Shown here: positions 33,600-44,307 of the stretch, in pieces
Numbering within the stretch: position 1 is the stretch's first letter
How the letters are laid out: every line of letters starts with the position of its first letter
DNA from: Triatoma infestans
Taxonomy: Eukaryota; Arthropoda; Insecta; Hemiptera; Reduviidae
Assembly (NCBI GenBank): GCA_011037195.1
Contig: JAAEAF010003148.1
Location: 41,144-105,143 of the forward strand
Reading direction: 5' to 3'
Length of the DNA stretch: 64,000 bases
The notes under the pieces: generated by a model
Seen by the model: only the letters and a program-made list of their open reading frames with translations
Told to the model about the DNA's origin: nothing
Database searches by the model: none
Translations under genes and position numbers: made by a program

Positions 33600-35685
33600 A
33601 AACCTACATGGGACGTGAGCAGTAGTGAAATTGAAACATTTGATGCATTAAAATGGTATTTGTTGTGATGTTCAGTCAAAGAACATAAAAACACTATGTA
33701 ATGCAAATTGTGATTGATTTTTTTTAAGAAGATTCAATTACTATCTAGCTCATTATCAAATACATACTCCTCAGTTATACTTCCAATCGTTTCACTACAA
33801 TGTGAGAACAACCTAGACACAATAGAGAGACACATTAGATTAGAATGATTAATCCATCGGCACCCTACTTTTTCTATCCAGAAAGAATAAGCTTCTAATA
33901 AGTAGAGACGTAGACTGGACATTTATATTTCTAAAAGAAAATATTTTAAGTGATCAGCATTTTGATGACGCACTGAATAACCCGGCAAAAGCTCAGATGC
34001 AAAATGAATTATATAAAAAGAAAAAAAAAGGCGAACAAGAAATTTATGGTAAAAATGGTTTAAAAATAGGAAAAAAAAAGTGTGAAATTTTAAAATCAGT
34101 TTAACTCTATAGTGATGAATGTGAAAATGATGAATAAGGAGATAATATTTTTTATCAGACCGAGAGAGAAAAATAAAAAAATATAAAAGCTGTCTGCTGT
34201 CGATTATTTGGCATGAAAATAATGCGCAGTCAGCAGGCGTCCTAGCGGCAACCAATAGCACACAGTGTTGTGGGGATGATGGTGTTTTATATTGGCTAAT
34301 GACATAGTTTTCGGTTGAATGGACCAGTGTTGGTTGTCGGAGCTTGCTAGAAATGGCAGTGGTGATGTTTTAACATAGTTTGCATTGGCATTCAATCAAC
34401 TAGAGCAATGTAGTAATTCAATATACCAATAAGATGAGATTTAGCATGGTGTGAAAGAATTCAGTGGTGGGGGGGGGGGGGCTAAAGAAAGGAAACATGT
34501 GAGTGAACAGTAGAGGGTGCTTGGAAGATTTATATTTATAATGGACGTTTCTAAATAACCAGAACTATCATAAAATTACATTTCATATGAAAAATGAGTT
34601 CTTTACTTTAAATTAATTTAATTATTTACATCAACATCGTCCTTAGACTATACATTTACAGGCCACAAACTTGGAAAGTATCTTACCAGCTTAAAAAGCA
34701 GGAACTCAACTGGTGGTTCGACTGGAAAACAACACAGGTTTCTTTTTCCCAAGCTAGACTGCTTTATTTTGTGATTGAGGCCTTCATCAATCATCAGGAT
34801 TTCTTGAAAACCAGTGCGTTATTCACATTACTGTTCAGAATGTAAAATCCTAAAAAAAAAAAAAATCATTCTACTACAGTGTTTATCAAAATATCCTGAT
34901 GAAGTAGCCTGGTAAGACAATTTGACGATGCAAAAAGGGTGTTACTGAGTAGAGAAGGATATGTTGTTGGCGATTGAAAATGAAAACACAAAAATTTACT
35001 GATACTTTACTGACAACATTATATTTTACGTACTAGAGAGGAGAGACAGTAAAAAGTGGTACTGACTAGCCAAGCGAAGAATGGATGTGGTGGTGATGTG
35101 GAAATGGTATCGTTTATAGTGCGTGTGACTTGAAGAGGGTGTAACTAATTACTAATTGGAACTCTTGCTGTTCGAATGGTCGATACGTTTAACTAGTTAT
35201 AACTCTTTAATAACTTTGGTTAACTTTTTAGCATGTAAAAGTGCTACTTACGTTGTAACCGTTAGCATGGAGCTTCAAATAATGCTCTGAAAGAATTTTT
35301 AGAAAAAAGGCAGGTAAGGTAGTTCAGGCATATTTGTAGAATGCAAGAATGCCGTGCACCAAGGAAATTCAGGGAAGCTCGACCCTTATAAGGCTCTAGG
35401 ATGACAGAAAATATTAAAAAAATATGGCAAAGTAAAGGAAAGCAGCTGGGAGAAATGAAAACGCTGGCGAGAGGTAGAGAAAAAAGAGAGTAGTGACTCG
35501 TGTGTGTAGAAGCTCCGCCACGCTGAACGGAACGAGAAGGAAAAAGGAGAGAAGAAGAAGATAAAAAAACACGAAAACGAGAAGCCTATTCGAGGATGCA
35601 CATCGATAAAATAGCGAAAACTGGAAAAGAGCGTATCTGCAAAATGTTACTTTCGATAAACTTATTGCGACCATCGTGTAGGTTT
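33600..35685. other. No recognised gene
   Basis: Contains a T run (33573-33597), a G run at 34468-34481, and AT-rich DNA. Near 34785-34920 there is a weak inverted pairing of TCATCAGGATTTCTTG and ATCCTGATGAAGTAG that recalls family H but lacks the GAAAC-GUC part. Overlapping frames at 33923-34395 and 35386-35674 carry no family pattern. Confidence 0.45.
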
Positions 35686-35689
35686 CGCT

Positions 35690-35900
35690 AATAATAGCTG
35701 GGCATTGGCAACCGGAGCCTTCTCAGTGCCACTGCCGGCCTCTAGACAGTGTTCTCTCGTTACAAACAACACTGTCCATCATCGAACAGTGAGCTGTAGA
35801 GGCTTCTAGGAGGAAAAAATTGAAGAGCCGCACTAGATTCCAACCCAGGACTTCCGCGTGAGTGTACAACGCGCTATCACTGAGCTAATCCCTTCGCTCT
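35690..35900 (-). mobile_element. tRNA-derived SINE
   Basis: Minus orientation. The tRNA-like head is at 35840-35900 (plus-strand CCGCGTGAGTGTACAACGCGC and CACTGAGCTAATCCC); the body contains CCTAGAAGCCTCTACAGCTCAC-type sequence and CACTGTCC repeats in both orientations. The 3' end lacks the usual GCGCCTTAAATTAA. Confidence 0.82.
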
Positions 35901-36204
35901 TATCAGATGTGAAGTTACTATTATCACAATTCTCATAAGTGGGAGGTGAAAAAAATAGTTGGTACCACTTTGATTTGTGAGCGAGTAATGGACTGCCTAT
36001 CCCATGACATCCAAAGCTGCAGAAGTGCACTCACTGTAAGAACATTGTGGTCCTTAGACATGTTTTAATTTTGATCTAATGCAGTAGTTACTTCAGTCGC
36101 CAAAAAAATGTAAAAATGTTTTAAACAATAAACGAACCATTTGTGGAATAAATACACCAGATTCAGAGAGAATCTTTGAAAGCACTCCACTATTAAAAAC
36201 GAAA

Positions 36205-36790
36205 ACAACTTAATACAAAATCTGGTGTGAATCATTCACATGACTTTCTCTTCTCCAATTAGTACAAAATTTAATCAACAAGTTTTCTTTAAAATTGCAA
36301 TATTTACAAACGTTTAGCTGAACTGGTAATAAAAAAATTTGGTACTGGTGGTACACATATATCTGAATGGACAGTGTGGGCACCCACTTTGACGCAACCC
36401 AACTTATATCAATAGTTTAAATTTACCCTAACTGAGAGACCTTCAATATCACTCGGAAAAATATTTAAAAAAAAAAGTGATACGTTTTTATGAGCATTCT
36501 TAGTTTTTTAAGAAAATCGTTACAGCTGTTTTCGAGAAAAAAATCCAAAAACTCATAAACCTATTCCATACAATCACACTTGCGATATAATATTGTTCAA
36601 ATTTAAAATTCTGTATCAATAATTCCAAAACCTTGGTGTGCGATGAGGTGGTAATACCTAAGTGGAAGACCAAGTTTGAGCTTCCAGCGACTTTTCGTTT
36701 TTCATGCCCCTGAATACATTTTTTTTTTTTTTGTGAAACTCAATTCCAAAAATTCTCTTACTCATAGTTAGAGGAAGTAAAAATTAAATT
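36205..36790 (-). repeat. Family A element, diverged minus copy
   Basis: The plus strand starts AAAATCTGGTGTGAATCATTCA and GACTTTCTCTTCTCC, the complement of the A right end, and finishes with AATTCTCTTACTCATAGTTAGAG, the left-end hairpin. Between are AGAAAATCGTTACAGCTG and GAGCTTCCAGCGACTTTTCG blocks. Confidence 0.72.
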
Positions 36791-36861
36791 GCTTGACTTC
36801 AACTGATAACCAGATTTGGGCTTATTTTGATATCTAAATAGAATATCATATTCGAATTTTT

Positions 36862-36930
36862 TGTGTTGGTGTAGTGGTTATGAATATGGACTTGTAACTG
36901 GGAGTTCACCAGTTCGAGTCCCGCGTATAA
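36862..36930 (+). repeat. tRNA-like segment, probably a SINE head
   Basis: GTTGGTGTAGTGGTTATG resembles a tRNA D-arm with box A and CCAGTTCGAGTCCC a T-arm with box B, spaced as in a tRNA. The anticodon and acceptor stems do not pair well, so I do not call a functional tRNA. It is similar in layout to the tRNA-like head at 38523-39372 and may be a second SINE family. Confidence 0.45.
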
Positions 36931-36939
36931 CTGCTAAAT

Positions 36940-38215
36940 TTTATATTCGTTTAAAAATTGTTAAGAGTAAAGTAGATGCTTCTGCCCCCCGTCCACGACA
37001 CATAATTTGGTAGTTGGACGTTTTAGCCCGCCTGATTATTGATATCTGAGGAAAATTTAATTTCGAAAAGATTGTGAAAGATTGAGAATATTTAGTTGGA
37101 CAAATTTTGAAAGAACAATGTACGAAGTGCATTGTAACCATTTAGTAAGTAGGAAGGAGACGTGTTAAGGATGATCTGGTAATATTAAACTCCTTTATTA
37201 TTTACTGCATGAAGACTACAAGGAAATTAATCCATTACAAAAATACCTCTACCTTAGAATAATTCTCAAACATCTATAAAAGGCATTTGCTACAACTATT
37301 TCTAATTTTGTCTTTACAATAAACTCACTTTTAAACAAAAGTTCAATAACACCGTGTTTAAATAAACTATTCAAAGTTGCATTTTATTTTTAATTACAAT
37401 TATTAGTTTCCAAACATTTTATTTGAACATTATTTCTTTATTTAAAAAAGAAAAATACAAGTTGAAGATGTAGAAGTAAAGAAAAGAAAAAAAAGTATGC
37501 GCTGGTCGTTAAACAAAGTGAACTCAAACACAGTTGGAGCAATATTTATAATAAGTGGCACTCCATGGTCCGCACTGACTATTTCATAATTGAACGTTGT
37601 CAAAATGATATATACAGAGCACCCTTTCACTCCCAACTTTACCAAACATTTCTTCACTCTGCTCCTTTCATCTAATCTTTGTTCTTTTTTTTTTATTATT
37701 ATTACTATTATTTATTTTTTTATTTGGCTTTTTTTTTTTTTTTTTTTAGAAGTCAACGTCACCATCATCGTCATTACAAAATAAAAAATATCATTTCAGT
37801 TAAAATAAAACTCTTCAGTAGATCTCCATTCTGCTTACCATTTTTTTCCTACCAAAATCTTTATCTAAGGTATAAAATATTCTTTACCCTACGTTGTTAT
37901 TATTATTTTCTTTTTATTGCTTTTATCATTTCTGTTATAAATTATTTTCTGAATGTCGTACAGAAGTTGACTAAAAAAAACAAAAAAAGAAAAACATAAA
38001 AATCAATGTGTAAGTGAATTGATATAAGATGATTTCTTTCTTTTAGAGACAGAGCGTTTTGATACTTATCAGTTTAGTTAGAAAACAAAACTGCTGTTTA
38101 CAAATCATTTTTTTAAAAGTGAACACCATATCAGTAAATTTTTACACTGAAATTATTGCACGTGTTGCTGATTGAAATTATGTTCAGATTGTATGTAAGT
38201 AACTTTCAGACACCT
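36940..38215. other. No recognised gene
   Basis: AT-rich, with T-rich tracts at 37685-37747 that create long hydrophobic but meaningless open frames. No named repeat was noticed. Confidence 0.5.
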
Positions 38216-38221
38216 GGGAAG

Positions 38222-38430
38222 TTACCAGGAGGAGGAGGAGGGGAATATACCCTCCTTAGAATTCTCCAGGATATTAAGATTCCTTAGAGATCTTAACCTG
38301 GTGGAGATGCTGTAGGCGAGAGGTTCGCCCATGACACCTAAAGTGTGCTGTAGGCTAGCCTACGGAACCGAGGGGCATAGCACAATAGGACGCAGTGCAA
38401 CGGGCCCCTTCATCCCCTCCCCCACAAAAT
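38222..38430 (+). pseudogene. R1/LOA-like retrotransposon 3' end
   Basis: The plus strand encodes EEGNIPSLEFSRILRFLRDL and NLVEML followed by a TAG at 38313-38315. This is the same C-terminal pattern as the segment at 53234-53452 (GEIPSLEPSRFLGFLRDLNL). The following UTR has CACAATAGGACGCAGTGCAACGGG, similar in style to the 3' UTRs of R1-type elements. Only the last 27 or so codons survive. No poly(A) or target duplication was seen. Confidence 0.6.
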
Positions 38431-38541
38431 AGCATAATATAGCATATAATGCCATCTTCAATAAACAAATTTTGTTTGGATGAAATTGCTAAAATATATG
38501 AAGCATATTATGGAAATTCGCCTTCAGGCGTTGGTCTAGTG

Positions 38542-39320
38542 CAGTGGTCGGCAAACTTGTCATCCGGCAAACTCGTCATCCAAAAGAGCCAAATATAAAC
38601 AATACAAAATTGAAGTTGATTCAAAGAGCCATTTTTTTTTAAACTTAAGCTTTGCTTTAGTAGAGACATTTTTATGGAAATAATTAGGATTAAAAGTACA
38701 CTCTCGAGCTTGCTTTTGCTAAATATGTCTTAGTTTAACTAACGGTACATTAAATAAAACTTGTATCATACTTATATAAAGATAATATTTATTTAAAAAT
38801 ATAACAAGTTAAATAATATAAAAGGTATCCTTAAAAAAAACTACAAATACTCCACTAATGTGAACAATGGCCTTGCATTTCCTTGGAAAGTAAGGGTAAG
38901 TCAGGTTTGTATGTTGTTGTTTTTAATTTTAGGCACGATTCCAAGTTCTCATCGATAAGCCGATTTCTTAATTTACTCTTGATAAAGTTCATGCTTGAAA
39001 ATGATTGTTCGCATAAATATGTAGACCCAAATAAGGAAAGAACAGCAAACGCTAGTTTCTTCAGTTGATCATACGAGTCAGGATTACTATTCCAGGTGTT
39101 AAAAATCAACATATCTTCCATCTCCAGATCTTTCAAAGCAGACCGCTTGTGCTGTAAACTTAATTCACATTTATTTTTCTCCAATAGCTCTAAATCGGCA
39201 CAAAGACGCTCGAAGTTTGAGCTCCACAATTCTTTATTTTTTAAATCCAGCAACTGCATTTCAAAGCCAAAGAGTCAAAGAGCCGCATGCCGCTCGCGAG
39301 CCGCGTTTTGCCGACCACTG
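38542..39320 (-). mobile_element. Internally deleted hAT copy with 8 bp target duplication
   Basis: Ends are CAGTGGTCGGCAAACTTG at 38542 and CGCGTTTTGCCGACCACTG at 39320; flanks GTCTAGTG (38534-38541) and GTCTAGTA (39321-39328) match in seven of eight bases. Relative to the copy at 29856-31117, about 490 bp is missing: CTCTTTGACTC.TTGGCT at one end joins directly to TTTGAAATGCA.TTGCTGG. At the 3' end a 16 bp unit GGCAAACTYGTCATCC is tandemly duplicated (38549-38580). Confidence 0.9.
38855..39259 (-). pseudogene. hAT transposase C-terminal domain, open frame
   Basis: One minus-strand frame of 134 codons has LLDLKNKELWSSNFERLCAD, ELLEKNKCELSLQHKRSALK, MEDMLIFNTWNSNPDSYDQL, then FGSTYLCEQSFSSMNFIKSK and RNRLIDENLESCLKLK. 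This is the dimerisation region of a hAT transposase. It is intact here while the longer copy is frameshifted in two places. The catalytic RNase H-like core is missing because of the internal deletion, so it cannot be an active transposase. The start Met lies at the deletion junction and is likely fortuitous. Confidence 0.85.
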
Positions 39321-39494
39321 GTCTAGTAGCTAGCGCATTTGGCGCGAGAATCAGGGTTTGATCCCCAAGAGTGCAAAGATGGACCTAGTAGCATTGTGAG
39401 GAAAAGAGCGGAGTTCACCTAGTAGCACGCCTTGGTATTGAGGGCCAGAACTAAACGGCGGTGGAAAACGCCGCGTGCCCCCAATAAAAATTGC

Positions 39495-40383
39495 CGTTCG
39501 GAAAGCCTTGGTCCTCCTCAGTATTGCATCTTCAGAAAAGTTAGCTATGATTGGAAAACAACATTTTTTTTATATTTTATTTAAGATAGCTATGTACCAC
39601 AACTTTCATGTCGGGGACAATGGTGTGGGTCGACCTAAACAAAGTTTCAGATTTGGCTTACTGCGATTTTGGTTTGTTGAAATATTTTGGTCATACACAT
39701 TCTGCTTTAATCAGTTATTTAAAAAAGGAACCCTGCTTTTAAGGCTAAATAAACTCTATTCAGCTGTCCAGTATAAAGTTCAGAGTCAACAATTCTGCTG
39801 CCTCATAACAGTTACTCAAAACATACAAACAAAACACTTTCAAAGTTCCACAAAAACGAAAGCAAGACTTTTTTCCTGAACCAATTTTGGCAAAACTGTA
39901 ATAGAGCTACATGACCATGTGATAGCGATTGCATTACGCTTGATTGGATTTTTCAGAAATATCCACTTTTCATTGTCTGTAATTATTTTTTTTTTAAACC
40001 GATCATCTTTTAGATCATGGAGCCAAATTGTGGCATACATCGACACGTTATTTGCCGTGTCGCTCTTACAATTCATGAAAATCTAATATTGGTCTTAAAT
40101 TCCCTACACCGGCTTATCTTGGCGTTCACGGCCCTATTATGGTAGATAAATATCGCTTGTGGATGCTGGGTCCGAGCAATTCCTTTTCCTGAACAATCGA
40201 AGGACGATCTAACCTTAACTTTTCTTGAAGGCTGTTGTCACCACCTTTAGAAATGTTTAAACAAAAACACTGGTTTTTTTTCGGTGCACCTCCAAAAACT
40301 TCTTCACAAATCGGTTTCACAGATTTTTTTCGGCTGTCGGCTTTGCTGTTAAGATCGCGAATCACAATTTTTACTTTACACAT
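39495..40383 (-). pseudogene. mariner transposase pseudogene
   Basis: From 40383 downward the minus strand encodes KPICEEVFGGAPKKNQCFCL, NISKGGDNSLQEKLRLDRPS and IVQEKELL, which fits the helix-turn-helix and GRPS linker of mariner proteins. After frame loss, LKDDRFKKKIITDNEKWIFL follows (family pattern IVTGDEKWI), then in another frame KVLLSFLWNFESV and IVDSELYTGQLNRVYLALK, typical of the central region. The residue at the first catalytic Asp position reads Asn in the sequence ITDNEKW. The region that should hold HPPYSPDLAPSD is barely recognisable near 39630. Several stops and shifts are present and no inverted ends were found. Subfamily not assigned. Confidence 0.75.
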
Positions 40384-40389
40384 TTTGTT

Positions 40390-41155
40390 TGCAGATCATA
40401 ATAGCAAATAAGAGGTAAAGACAAGTGGGTACATAATGAAATAAAATATAAGTTAAAATTAAATAGTGATAAAAATTACATTAAAAAAAACAAAACAAGA
40501 AATAGGGTTTATTATCTGACTTCAAAGATCAGCAGCATTATTTGTGTGCACAAAAACTTCTGTAACAACCAACGAATGACACTTAAGTAATTGTATACTT
40601 AACCTTTGTATTCAGTTAACAGTGACTATACGTTGAATAAAAGTTCCAAATTTGATGACAAATTGTGAATTAGAATTAAAAATAAATGCTCCTAATAGAA
40701 AGACGTGAATATTTTGACACCAGCTTTCTATTTAATAAACATATTCTGAGCAAGTATTCTTTTATTTTCACAATAATATTAAATGTGGCAAAATATAAAT
40801 TTTCCATTCCCTGTACTATGGAGATATGATTGAAAATTTGGAGCTACAATAAGTATTGTGAAAATTAATTCAAATTCTATGCGTGAGTTATCCCCCACCC
40901 GTTTTATATTAAATACCAATATTCTGTTTTCTTATAATAAATAATACATTTCGTTTTCATTTTCTCTTACAGTTTTAATTAAAATGGTACACGGTCGTGT
41001 ATATTTAATAATAAAAGTTATCGTTCATAATGTTTACTTTAAGTAAACTAAATATCTATGTTTAAAGTTCAAATTATATCATAACAAAATCTTATGAATT
41101 ATATTATTATTTCATTAAAATTGAATTATTAATTAATATATATAGATAGTTTATC
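40390..41155. other. No recognised gene
   Basis: AT-rich sequence between the mariner remnant and the next family A copy. No protein pattern, microsatellite or named repeat was seen. Confidence 0.5.
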
Positions 41156-41159
41156 AGTT

Positions 41160-42350
41160 TATCAGTACTGCGATCGCATCAAATTTTCAATATCGAGATT
41201 TCACCGGTTATACACGTTTTGAGGTCCTCTGGTTTTTCAGAAAATGGTGTGTGTGTGTGTGTGTGTGTATGTGTGTGGTTAGTATATATGGCCAACAAAA
41301 AATGGAAAATTCCAGAAAGTTTAAACTTAATATTTAGTTTAAGTGCTGTCTGGGGACCTGACAATAAGATTTTAACAAAAAAATCGGTCAACCGGAAGTA
41401 TCATTACTGAATAGATTTTACATGTTTTTTCCCGATTTTTTCGAAAATACCTCCATCGATTTTCTTTAAACTTGATGAGTTAAGAAGAAGACTTGGTTAA
41501 CACTGGTTCATTGATATATTAATAATGAGACACAGGCTGCTTGGACTTTACAACAGATGAATGTTTAAGGTAGAGTGGTATGAGAATGACACGTAGCAAT
41601 TCGATGTACTGAACTGATTTCAACTGTCTTTCTACGGACTGTCCGTCGCTAATATTTATACAGCTTCTCCTATCCCAGTCCGAGAGAGTGGTTGAGCTTC
41701 TCTTTGCTCTCTTTGGTTGCTGAGCTTCTCTTGCTCTTACATCATCCCCTCTCCTGAAGAAATTTTTCATGTATGAAAAATTTGCGCGTGCGGCGGATGA
41801 GTGTATGTGTGTAACACATCTTGTTTGGCTACGAGTTTGTTGCAGCTAGCCTAGGTTGTTTAAACTAGCTAAGTTAATGAAGACTAGCTTTTGATGCAGA
41901 AAGCTAGCGATGAAGAGCTGTTGCGAGCTAGCCAGTGATGTTGAAAGCTAGCAATGATGATGCTGTTGCGAGACTACATACATGAAAGGTCTATGACTTT
42001 ATTTGAATTTTTTTTTCCAGGAAAATGCATTAAAAGGGAAAGGGTTTTGGTGGAGGGGTGGGATTAAGTTTTCCTCTGGGGGTGCCAGTTTATTGTACAA
42101 TCCCCCAACAATGTAAGATTAATTACAAATAAATTGATGCCAGAAATCCGATATTGAAGAAATCGGTTTCCAGAATTGCTGAACAGATTTTTCTGTTTTT
42201 TTTTTGTTGTTTTTTTTTTTGAGCATTCTTCATAAAGACGCCATCAGGTTTCATGAAACCTGGTTTCCATACGTACAGAGAAAACTACCTCTTTTGCTTT
42301 TGAAACAGTTTTTTGAGTTTATTCATTTAAGGGCGATCGTGAGAATGTAT
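41160..42350 (+). repeat. Family A element interrupted by family B
   Basis: The left part has TCAAATTTTCAATATCGAG, TTTCACCGGTTATACACG, a GT run at 41246-41268, and ACCGGAAGTATCATTACTGAA at 41391. After GATTTTCTTTAAACTTGATG it gives way to a family B copy. A monomer tail resumes near 41985 with TATTTGAATTTTTTTTTCC and TGGAGGGGTGGGATTAAG and ends with another AGAATTGCTGAACAG block. The end hairpin is not visible. Confidence 0.68.
41475..41985 (+). repeat. Family B repeat copy 4 inside family A
   Basis: Shares with copies 1 and 3 GCTTGGACTTTACAAC, GAATGACACGTAGCAATTCGA, a TATA-like CTAATATTTATACAGC and a CTTCTCTTGCTCTTACATC tail. After 41770 it includes repeated GCTAGC motifs (GAAAGCTAGCGATGA, GCGAGCTAGCCAGTGATG, GAAAGCTAGCAATGATGA), a short imperfect tandem not seen in the other copies. 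Confidence 0.55.
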
Positions 42351-42584
42351 TAATAAAAAGTGTTATAATCTCAAGACTGCTCAATATCATCTGCGTATAC
42401 TCTGGGATTAATAAGTATAAATATGATTCTAACCGATTATATTATGAATATATCATAGTTTTACTTAATTTTTGTTTTTTTGTTTGTTTATCTTTATACA
42501 CAAAGCGCCTATAAGTAACAATTATTATAAAGAACCATAACTACATAATGAGTGGAGAAGCTACCCAATGGTAACACTCAAAAA

Positions 42585-42940
42585 CTACGCAAAAATACTA
42601 TTCACTCTATTCACTTGAGAGTAGATCACATGAGGCCATTGCCTTTTAAGACGTCGAGGAGAGTTATTAGGAAGTGTTCGGGAAGGCAGGTGTTGAACTA
42701 AAGGATTCTTTGTGAATCTGTAGGTTAAATGGAATTTACTGTAACGGGTTTGACCAACTTCAGCAGTGAACGGTATATTAATGTCAGTGTGTATGGTTCA
42801 ATTGGAGACGTTAAAAGGAGCGTTTATAAAATGGATTCTGTAGGGATTGGAGTCTTTGGAGATTTGAGCGTTTGGTTGAACCCTATAGTTCTTGGGTGCT
42901 TAGTTAATGCTGAAATATTAACAACATTGCATAATCGATA
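42585..42940 (-). pseudogene. Jockey-like retrotransposon C-terminal fragment
   Basis: The minus strand from about 42785 to the TAG at 42585-42587 reads INIPFTAEVGQTRYSKFHLT, YRFTKNPLVQHLPSRTLPNN, then SPRRLKRQWPHVIYSQVNRV. The RRLKRQWP ending is the hallmark of the family. Upstream, to 42940, the frame shifts but RSNLQRLQSLQNPFYKRSF still fits the preceding region. The DNA after the stop (GTTACCATTGGGTAGC) recurs after the copy at 1395-2000. The 5' part is missing. Confidence 0.72.
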
Positions 42941-43213
42941 ATTATTCAACAGAATTCATAAAATTGATTCGTAAAATTCTTATCGGATCCTACACTTATT
43001 CAAACTATCTGCTATATACACGAAAAAGGTTTTCTATACGAAGTATATAGTTTTATAAGTTAAGCACCAATAAAGTCAAATAATGTAGTATAATTAAAAG
43101 TATAAAATTGAAATTAGAACAAATTTGGTGTGAAACACTCACATGACTTTCTTTTTCTGCAATTTGCACAGAAGTGCAACTTTATTGAACAGTTTTTCAC
43201 AACTTTCTCCATA

Positions 43214-43523
43214 TAAACCCGAAAAATGGGTTACATCATGTAGAACATCTCGTTGTGAGGAAGTCGTACCGGCCAGGCTGAGGATCGGCCATACGTTGCT
43301 GACCCACGGACATATCTTTAGGAAAGAATCACCGTCAATGTGCGAAAACTGCGATGCTCCACTAACAGTCCTCCATATGTTCACTGAGTGCACGATGTAC
43401 AGTGAAGCAAAAGGGAGGGTGAACTTAGAAAATAGCATTAAGGAAATTCTAAGTGACAATGAAAACAATGTACAAAAAGTGCTGCAGTTTCTACAAGAAA
43501 TTAACTTAATGCATTTAATTTAA
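43214..43523 (+). CDS. Retrotransposon polyprotein C-terminus with zinc-binding motif
   Basis: The open frame from the insertion point to the TAA at 43521 encodes about 102 residues. It begins KPEKWVTSCRTSRCEEVVPA, continues RLRIGHTLLTHGHIF, then MCENCDAPLTVLHMFTEC, which is a C-x2-C-x7-H-x4-C motif often seen after the RNase H domain in I-, R1- and Jockey-like proteins, and ends QEINLMHLI. The Met 71 bp upstream belongs to the flanking family A sequence, so it is not the true start; the real protein would extend far upstream in an intact element. The frame itself is uninterrupted, which suggests a fairly recent insertion. Confidence 0.8.
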
Positions 43524-44307
43524 TGGACACTATGATGAAAATTTATATTAGACTCGTATAAATCGATGTATAATAGGTTTCTCTTTTGTTTAGGTCTATA
43601 AGTAGAATTAATTTATATTAGATTTAGACTTAGGCTGTAAGAATGGTTGTATGAATGAGTGGGGGGTGCCAATGTCGGGGTAGGAGTGGCAGACTTCTTC
43701 TCTACAGGACGTCTTTCCTGTACTTTAAATGTACATAATTGGGAGCCACTGTCTTCTGGAGGGGTGGGTCTATGTCGGGATTGGCACCCCGGCAAGGTAT
43801 GAATGGTACGAAAGAATCTAGTGTAAATAGTATAAATATGTTAGTTTAGGTCTAGTTTCTGTTTAGGGTGCGAGGAATATTGAGTACTCCACCCGAAGTT
43901 CAGTTTAGTGCGTATATATGTAGTATGATTGTCCATTTTTAATGTGTGTATGTATTTATTTGCTTGGGAGTATTTATTAGTATGAGCGCATTTTAGTATG
44001 TAAGTATTTATTGGTAAGCTTGTCTGTCTGAATGCGTAATGGTAAGTGTAAATTAGAGTAAATGTACATATTAGTTTTACTTTAGGATATGGTTCGTGAG
44101 GGGTGCGAGGAATATCAAGCACTCCACCCCAAGTAGATATAGAAACAATATAGGTTCGATTTATTATATGTTAGGCCAGTTATCGTTAGGTTTGCTTCGT
44201 TAGGTAACTAGTAGTTTAACATAATCAGTATAGTGTCTATCAGAGATAAGATAAAAGGTGCGAAGACCTTAGATGTTGTGCACCTTTCAAATAACACAAA
44301 AAAAAAA
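43214..44307 (+). mobile_element. 5'-truncated I-like non-LTR retrotransposon with 13 bp target duplication
   Basis: AACTTTCTCCATA occurs at 43201-43213 and 44308-44320. Between lie the end of a coding region, a long 3' UTR and an A run at 44298-44309. The UTR contains two related GGGTGCGAGGAATAT..AG-ACTCCACCC modules (near 43867 and 44101), so part of it is internally duplicated. The element is inserted in a family A monomer. The coding end (see next entry) suggests the I/Ingi/Jockey group; finer assignment is not possible without the reverse transcriptase. Confidence 0.85.

Larger units (their letters stand above)
38523..39480 (+). mobile_element. Possible second SINE family, split by a hAT insertion
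   Basis: Joining 38523-38541 to 39329-39480 restores a tRNA-like head: GGCGTTGGTCTAGT continues as AGCTAGCGC, TTTGGCGCGAGAATC and a box B-like GGGTTTGATCCCC. A GC-richer body with AACGGCGGTGGAAAACGCCG follows and ends near AATAAAAA. The hAT copy at 38542-39320 lies within the box A region. The SINE assignment is inferred from the head only. Confidence 0.45.

Noticed and set aside
34785..34920. Another family H element (TCATCAGGAT and ATCCTGATGA in inverted order)
   Set aside because: Neither side has the GAAAC-GUC half or the conserved arm sequence; the similarity is limited to about ten bases.
36862..36930. A possible functional tRNA gene
   Set aside because: Box A-like and box B-like blocks are present but acceptor and anticodon stems do not pair; a SINE head is more likely.
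37590..37999. Hydrophobic open frames that look like membrane proteins
   Set aside because: The hydrophobic stretches are encoded by T runs and ATT repeats and therefore reflect low complexity.
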